A stretch of DNA of 36,813 nucleotides, from contig JAAEOP010000619.1 of NCBI GenBank assembly GCA_024223125.1, forward strand, positions 1 to 36,813, read 5' to 3'. Below the pieces are notes generated by a model. That model saw only the letters and a program-made list of their open reading frames with translations, had not been told where the DNA came from and searched no databases. This stretch comes from Chloroflexota bacterium (GTDB taxonomy: Bacteria > Chloroflexota > Anaerolineae > Promineifilales > Promineifilaceae). Shown here piece after piece: positions 33,463-36,813 of this stretch (positions are counted from its first letter, which is position 1; every line of letters begins with the position of its first letter). Position numbers and translations under genes: made by a program.

Positions 33463-34822
33463 TCTTCAAACCCCTCCCAAACAAATGACACACTGGCTGG
33501 CAGTTCCAGTGGGCATGTATCTGCTGCTGGCGGTATTGTACCTGTTGGTTGTGCCCCCGGGCGAGTCACCAGATGAGCCGGGGCATTTGCGCTGTATTGA
33601 GCAGGTGGCCATTGAGAAGCATCTGCCAGTAGTGGTGACGACGACGGATGAGTCAAATGATTGGCGGGCACGGGAAAATATTATCTCTGATTACATGTGT
33701 TATCACATGCCGGCTTATTATATGTTGAGTGGGCAGTTGCTGCGGGTGCTGGCGGCTGTAGGGAATGAGCCGCTGTCATACAAATTTCCGCCCATCAATG
33801 ACGATTATGAATCGGTACCGACGATGTTTGCGCATGATCCGCCACCGACTTGGTGGCGCGTGGCGCAGCCGATGACATTGTGGGGGTTGCGTCTGCTCTC
33901 TATCTTGTTGGGATTGGTCATCTTGTGGGCCACGTATATGGTGGCGCAACAGGTGTTTCCGGGGCAGGTGGCGGTAGCGTTAACGGCCGTGACCTTGATT
34001 GCCGGCTGGCCCCAGTTTGTGTTTTTAAGCCGGGCCATCAGCAATGACAGCCTGGCGACAGCGCTGGCCGTGACGATTTTGGTGTTGTTGACACAGGTAG
34101 GGCAACCACGCCGATTTGTGCTGGCGGCGTTGTTGTCAGCGTTGGCGTTTCTGACTAAGTTGTCGGTTGCTTTTACGGTGGGAATGGTGCTGGCAGTGTG
34201 GCTGCTGGAACTGTTGTTTTTGGCAGATGAGAAACGGCCGTACTGGCGGGCCTTGTTCTGGAGCAGTATTTGCTGGGCTGGGCTGGCGCTGATTGTGCGT
34301 TTACACTCAGTGTTGTGGGAACATTGGCAGTTTAGTATGCAGGATTTTTCCAGTTCTCGAACCGCCATTTTGCAGCCGGCTTACTGGCAGCAGGTGTATG
34401 TGTGGACGTTGAATTCGGGTTGGGCCTGGTTTGGCTGGTTGAGTATCCGACCACCTGAATGGGAGGCGCGGTCAGTTTGGCTGCTAATTCAGATTGCGGC
34501 ATTGTTGGGGGTTTATGTTGCTGTGAAACGGTCTCCGTCACGGCCGTACCGGGTGTTGTTGTTGATTTTAGCCGGGTGGGCAACGGCCGTGTTCATTTCT
34601 TATATTCAAGTGACAAGCAACCGTTGGCAGCCACAATTTCGGTTTGCATTTGCCATACTACCACTGCTGGGCGCCTTTGCCGCCGGAGGGTCTATTACCT
34701 GGCTGTCCAGGAACTCCAAATGGCAGTGGATAGCCTGGGCCGGGTTATCCATGTTCTTGCTACTGTACAATCTATGGTTAATTTTTGGGCTTCTGGCGCC
34801 AGTCTACTTGATACCCAGTTGA
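33455..34822 (+). CDS. DUF2142-like GT-C membrane protein
   Basis: 455 residues, about ten helices. The N-terminal LLVVPPGESPDEPGHLRCI has the P-x-x-S-P-D-E-x-x-H motif of DUF2142 and related GT-C proteins, with an Asp-Glu pair at the expected active-site loop. An external segment (about 60-120) with DYMCYHMPAYYML follows, and the C-terminal half contains RWQPQFRFAFAILPLLG, corresponding to the QGRYLFP-like block of the family. The GTG start at 33455 overlaps the upstream gene; an internal ATG at 33485 is an alternative. It is the last gene of the GT-C operon and meets the accessory pocket tail to tail. Confidence 0.78.
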   Translation: MTDLQTPPKQMTHWLAVPVGMYLLLAVLYLLVVPPGESPDEPGHLRCIEQVAIEKHLPVVVTTTDESNDWRARENIISDYMCYHMPAYYMLSGQLLRVLAAVGNEPLSYKFPPINDDYESVPTMFAHDPPPTWWRVAQPMTLWGLRLLSILLGLVILWATYMVAQQVFPGQVAVALTAVTLIAGWPQFVFLSRAISNDSLATALAVTILVLLTQVGQPRRFVLAALLSALAFLTKLSVAFTVGMVLAVWLLELLFLADEKRPYWRALFWSSICWAGLALIVRLHSVLWEHWQFSMQDFSSSRTAILQPAYWQQVYVWTLNSGWAWFGWLSIRPPEWEARSVWLLIQIAALLGVYVAVKRSPSRPYRVLLLILAGWATAVFISYIQVTSNRWQPQFRFAFAILPLLGAFAAGGSITWLSRNSKWQWIAWAGLSMFLLLYNLWLIFGLLAPVYLIPS

Positions 34823-34929
34823 GCAAGATACCCTTGGAGGAATGTCTACGTCCAGGCGGGCGAAGAGTGGCCCGATATAATGATGATTGGACGGCAATCT
34901 GCTTAAACTGCCAAACTCAGGCGGCTTGG

Positions 34930-35196
34930 TCAAGAGGGCGTACTGTCTTCTGGGCTGTAGTGAGCGATCAACTGTCTGACCTCGTTCAGTTTCGCATCTG
35001 TAGCCGTCCCCAACATTCGAGAGACATCGGCCCAATCTTGAGGACGGGCAGCATTCAATACAACAACACACCTGTCACTTGTTGGCTCTCCACCAACATC
35101 ATTTAATTCCAACCGGGTTTGTGCGTCAAGACTATTTACATCGTATTCCGATGTCTCGACTAATTCCTCATATTTACATATCGGATATTCCCCCAT
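34930..35196 (-). CDS. Small hypothetical protein in accessory pocket
   Basis: 88 residues from ATG 35196 (the frame runs back to 35298 through the duplicated hydratase end). The N-terminal part has CKYEELVETSEYDV; the body reads CVVVLNAARPQDWADVSRML and ATDAKLNEVRQLIAHYS. I recognise no family. The ribosome site is weak and the gene may be a fragment. If the toxin-antitoxin cassette was inserted, this frame would originally have lain directly behind the hydratase gene. Confidence 0.35.
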   Translation of the reverse strand: MGEYPICKYEELVETSEYDVNSLDAQTRLELNDVGGEPTSDRCVVVLNAARPQDWADVSRMLGTATDAKLNEVRQLIAHYSPEDSTPS

Positions 35197-35251
35197 ACAC
35201 TCACTATTTTGGCTTGTCTGCTTGTTTGGGTTGAGTGGTTTTTTTCCATAG

Positions 35252-35324
35252 TTGTTACTTGCCTTGCCAATCCGGTTTGCGTTTGTTGATGAAGGCATCC
35301 ATGCCTTCTTTCTGGTCGGCCGTA
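35252..35324. repeat. 73-bp direct repeat, copy 1 (orphan hydratase 3' end)
   Basis: Identical over 73 bp to 36172-36244. On the minus strand it encodes the last 22 codons and stop of the enoyl-CoA hydratase (TADQKEGMDAFINKRKPD, then WQGK), without the rest of the gene. Perfect identity, including third positions, points to a recent duplication or to conservation as a recombination site. Confidence 0.95.
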
Positions 35325-35343
35325 TACATTGTTGAACGGCCGT

Positions 35344-35433
35344 TTACGATTCATCTGTCTTGTTATCGGCAATAAACTCTGCTAATTCCTCAATGACCTG
35401 CGGTAAGTTGGGTTTTGGTGTACGATGGATTGC
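35344..35433 (-). pseudogene. Leftover C-terminal fragment, possibly of another small antitoxin
   Basis: Directly after the higA stop, and in the same frame, 29 codons run to a TAA at 35344 and read TPKPNLPQVIEELAEFIADN, then KTDES. There is no start codon of its own. It resembles the C-terminus of a small acidic antitoxin-like protein, but the family is not certain. It could also be a lost tail of HigA read past a new stop codon. Confidence 0.35.
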
Positions 35434-35805
35434 TCATGCGCGTTGTAGTTCATAAGGCTGCACCAAAATATCGGCCGAAATCCCCAACCCATTTTGCAAC
35501 TTTCTGATCATATTTAGTGACAATGTCCGTCTGCGATTCAAAACCTCAGACACCCGTCCTCGTGAGCCAATATAAGGTTCAAGATCGTGCCGCGATAGAT
35601 TCTGGCTTTCCATGTAATGGATGATAGCTTCAATGGGATCAGGGGGCAGAATAGGATAATGCTTCTCTTCATACGCTTCTACAAGCGTCACTAAAATATC
35701 TAATTTATCACCTTCCGGCGAGCCATAGGGTGCATCCCATAAGCGTTCAATTTCCTTCAAGGCAATATCGTGATCTGCTTCGGTTCTAATTGGTCGAATA
35801 TCCAT
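35434..35805 (-). CDS. higA: HigA-type antitoxin (COG5499-like, helix-turn-helix)
   Basis: About 123 residues. The N-terminal part (DIRPIRTEADHDIALKEIER, then LWDAP) is the regular HigA extension; the C-terminal half is an XRE-type helix-turn-helix (NLSRHDLEPYIGSRGRVSEV, then LNRRRTLSLNMIRKL) ending in a short tail. It would neutralise HigB and repress the operon through the palindrome upstream of higB. ATG 35805 is preferred because AGAGG stands 8 bases before it; ATG 35811 is only 2 bases from that site. The toxin-before-antitoxin order is the usual one for HigBA. The gap to higB is 15 bp. Confidence 0.88.
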   Translation of the reverse strand: MDIRPIRTEADHDIALKEIERLWDAPYGSPEGDKLDILVTLVEAYEEKHYPILPPDPIEAIIHYMESQNLSRHDLEPYIGSRGRVSEVLNRRRTLSLNMIRKLQNGLGISADILVQPYELQRA

Positions 35806-35820
35806 TTCCATTACCTCTAC

Positions 35821-36114
35821 TTAAATTGTAGTTACCTCTATCTTATCGTATTCAGAATGTGTTCCCACAAAGCGGATGTATACAACACCATACCGATACT
35901 TGATAGCTACCACAATACGATACTGATTGCCTTTGATATTGAAAATCACCCGATTGTTGGCAATGAAGCTGGCACTGCGATAACTGTCTTTGACATCCGA
36001 TGGTGTCCGCCAGGTTGCTTGCTTGACGTTTTTGAGCCAGGCTCGAAGTGGCTGTTCGGCATCTGAATGTTGTTCCCAAAACTCTTTGAGCGCCTTTCGT
36101 GAGATAATCCGCAT
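35821..36114 (-). CDS. higB: HigB-type mRNA interferase toxin
   Basis: About 97 residues, RelE-superfamily HigB: MRIISRKALKEFWEQHSDAE, LRAWLKNVKQATW, SYRSASFIANNRVIFNIKGN, YRIVVAIKYRYGVVYIRFVG and THSEYDK. The C-terminal block (YIRFVGTHSEYDKI) carries the conserved His and Tyr or Asp of this subfamily. HigB cleaves translated mRNA at the ribosome. The start chosen is ATG 36114; another in-frame ATG at 36138 lies upstream of the -10 box and could not be in an mRNA from that promoter. The -10 ends 6 bases before the ATG, so the message would be leaderless or nearly so. Confidence 0.9.
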   Translation of the reverse strand: MRIISRKALKEFWEQHSDAEQPLRAWLKNVKQATWRTPSDVKDSYRSASFIANNRVIFNIKGNQYRIVVAIKYRYGVVYIRFVGTHSEYDKIEVTTI

Positions 36115-36120
36115 TTCAAG

Positions 36121-36149
36121 ATTATACAACGATCCCATTTGGGGATCAA
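36121..36149 (-). promoter_or_regulatory. higBA promoter, TTGATC-17-TATAAT
   Basis: On the minus strand TTGATC (36144-36149) and a perfect TATAAT (36121-36126) are 17 bases apart. It is the best sigma-70-type promoter seen in the window. Transcription should start at or next to the higB ATG. Confidence 0.75.
36131..36147. promoter_or_regulatory. Operator-like palindrome in the higBA promoter spacer
   Basis: GATCCC-ATTTG-GGGATC, a 6-bp inverted repeat with a 5-base centre lying between the -35 and -10 boxes. Its position is that expected for autorepression by HigA or the HigBA complex. Confidence 0.6.
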
Positions 36150-36171
36150 GATCGTAGATTTGTATTCGTCA

Positions 36172-36244
36172 TTGTTACTTGCCTTGCCAATCCGGTTTGC
36201 GTTTGTTGATGAAGGCATCCATGCCTTCTTTCTGGTCGGCCGTA
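36172..36244. repeat. 73-bp direct repeat, copy 2 (3' end of the intact hydratase gene)
   Basis: Identical to 35252-35324. It covers the hydratase stop codon (36175-36177) and the preceding 22 codons, plus 3 bases after the stop. Confidence 0.95.
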
Positions 36245-36813
36245 GCAAAAAGCATGTAGAAAAGGCGGCGTTCCAGGGCTAGGCCAGATTGCAGATTGGT
36301 CTCGAAGGCGGCGTTGACGGCTTCTTTAGCCAACCGGATGGCGACGGGGGCGCGTTCGGCGATTTGGGCAGCCAGTTTGAGCGCTTCATCCAGATACAGT
36401 TCGACGGGCACAACCCGGTTCACCAGACCATGTTGTTGGGCTTCGGCGGCTGAGAGGAAACGGCCGTTCAGTATAATCTCCATCGCCAACGCTTTACCCA
36501 CCGCCCGCGTCATGCGCTGTGTGCCCCCCGCGCCAGGGATGACGCCCAGGTTAATTTCTGGCTGACCGAATTGAGCGCTTTCGCTGGCGACGATCATATC
36601 GCAGGCCATCGCCAGTTCACAGCCGCCGCCCAATGCGTAACCGGACACGGCCGCAATCACCGGCTTATTGATTTTGGCTAAACGATCCCACTGGTCAATC
36701 ATGGGGCTGTTGAGCATACTGACAGGGGTAGCCTCGGCCATCGCTTTGATATCGGCTCCGGCGGCAAAAGCACGTTCGTTGCCAGTGATGACGATGCAGC
36801 CAATCTCATCGTC
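36175..36813 (-). CDS. Enoyl-CoA hydratase/isomerase family protein, 5' end outside window
   Basis: The last ~212 residues of a crotonase; the frame is open to the right edge and the ATG at 36741 is internal. The first oxyanion-hole block reads AFAAGADIKAMAEA and the second YALGGGCELAMACDMI. The catalytic Glu pair positions lie in QPEINLGVIPGAGGTQRM, followed by GLVNRVVP and the C-terminal helices ending in KRKPDWQGK. It hydrates trans-2-enoyl-CoA in beta-oxidation or related routes; other crotonase reactions cannot be excluded. Its 3' end is duplicated 920 bp downstream, with a HigBA module between. Confidence 0.92.
   Translation of the reverse strand, partial: DDEIGCIVITGNERAFAAGADIKAMAEATPVSMLNSPMIDQWDRLAKINKPVIAAVSGYALGGGCELAMACDMIVASESAQFGQPEINLGVIPGAGGTQRMTRAVGKALAMEIILNGRFLSAAEAQQHGLVNRVVPVELYLDEALKLAAQIAERAPVAIRLAKEAVNAAFETNLQSGLALERRLFYMLFATADQKEGMDAFINKRKPDWQGK

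Larger units (their letters stand above)
35252..36244. mobile_element. Putative HigBA cassette flanked by duplicated gene ends
   Basis: Two 73-bp direct repeats, 920 bp apart start to start, bracket a promoter, higB, higA and a leftover antitoxin-like fragment. The inner repeat keeps the hydratase gene intact, the arrangement seen when an element integrates at a gene 3' end and brings its own copy. No integrase or terminal inverted repeat is present, so if it is mobile it depends on functions elsewhere. Tandem duplication followed by deletion is the alternative. Confidence 0.45.
162..36467. repeat. Highly iterated palindromic octamer ACGGCCGT (window-wide)
   Basis: About 50 exact copies were counted by eye from 162-169 to 36460-36467, in genes on both strands and in gaps. 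Examples: 22918-22925 and 22936-22943 (18 bases apart). About as many further sites carry 6 or 7 of the 8 bases (CGGCCGT or ACGGCCG). Within genes it often encodes T-A-V or N-G-R/D-G-R. Under random composition fewer than one exact copy would be expected. Confidence 0.85.

Noticed and set aside
34459..35106. Plus-strand 215-residue frame across the end of the last GT-C gene
   Set aside because: It starts deep inside the GT-C gene, has a Cys- and Arg-rich composition without domain pattern, and lacks a ribosome site.
35252..36244. Insertion sequence or transposon
   Set aside because: No transposase, terminal inverted repeats or short target duplication; the direct repeats are gene-end copies instead.

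Overview
The window is a stretch of bacterial chromosome, most likely from an uncultured Chloroflexota of the Anaerolineae/Caldilineae type. This is inference from gene content: an A2-type caa3 oxidase with CtaG and SURF1, mevalonate kinase, several polytopic GT-C and DUF2723-like proteins, a DUF3179 lipoprotein, and no outer-membrane or LPS genes. The exact palindrome ACGGCCGT occurs about 50 times by eye in 36.8 kb (under 1 expected), like the HIP1 octamer of cyanobacteria.

Layout. 1-1.2 kb: C-terminus of a large surface or membrane protein (+). 1.2-22.5 kb: a long minus-strand block, listed here in order of transcription: a UbiA-type prenyltransferase, mevalonate kinase, an Asp23/Gls24 protein, FakA-like kinase, DegV/FakB-like protein, an orphan effector-associated (death-like) domain gene with a broken or recoded frame, RecG, an ECF-type sigma factor, an unrecognised seven-helix membrane protein, the oxidase genes ctaC-ctaD-ctaF-ctaE, ctaG, SURF1, a secreted protein whose mature N-terminus may be histidine, a TgpA-like transglutaminase, a GAF-PAS-adenylate cyclase and a DUF1801 protein. 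22.8-26.8 kb (+): DUF3179 lipoprotein, arginine deiminase, CHAD protein. 26.8-27.1 kb (-): a small unknown protein. 27.3-29.9 kb (+): an MrfA/YprA-like helicase with an HNH nuclease domain inserted. 30.1-34.8 kb (+): three consecutive GT-C-like membrane proteins. 34.9-36.8 kb (-): an accessory pocket with a small unknown ORF and a HigB-HigA toxin-antitoxin module between two perfect 73-bp copies of the 3' end of an enoyl-CoA hydratase gene; the hydratase runs off the right edge.

How the genes work together. The oxidase block encodes catalytic subunits I-IV with cytochrome c fused to subunit II, plus assembly factors CtaG and SURF1; two unrecognised membrane proteins bracket it. Asp23-FakA-DegV-RecG is a common bacterial gene order. 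The membrane proteins at 30-35 kb probably act in cell-envelope glycosylation.

Nearly every gap on the minus strand holds a short palindrome or dispersed repeat. The main candidates for something undescribed are the orphan death-like domain gene with a canonical A AAA AAG slippery site at its frame break, the HigBA cassette flanked by gene-end duplications, the iterated ACGGCCGT octamer, and the helicase-HNH fusion. No tRNA, rRNA, CRISPR array, transposase or integrase was seen.
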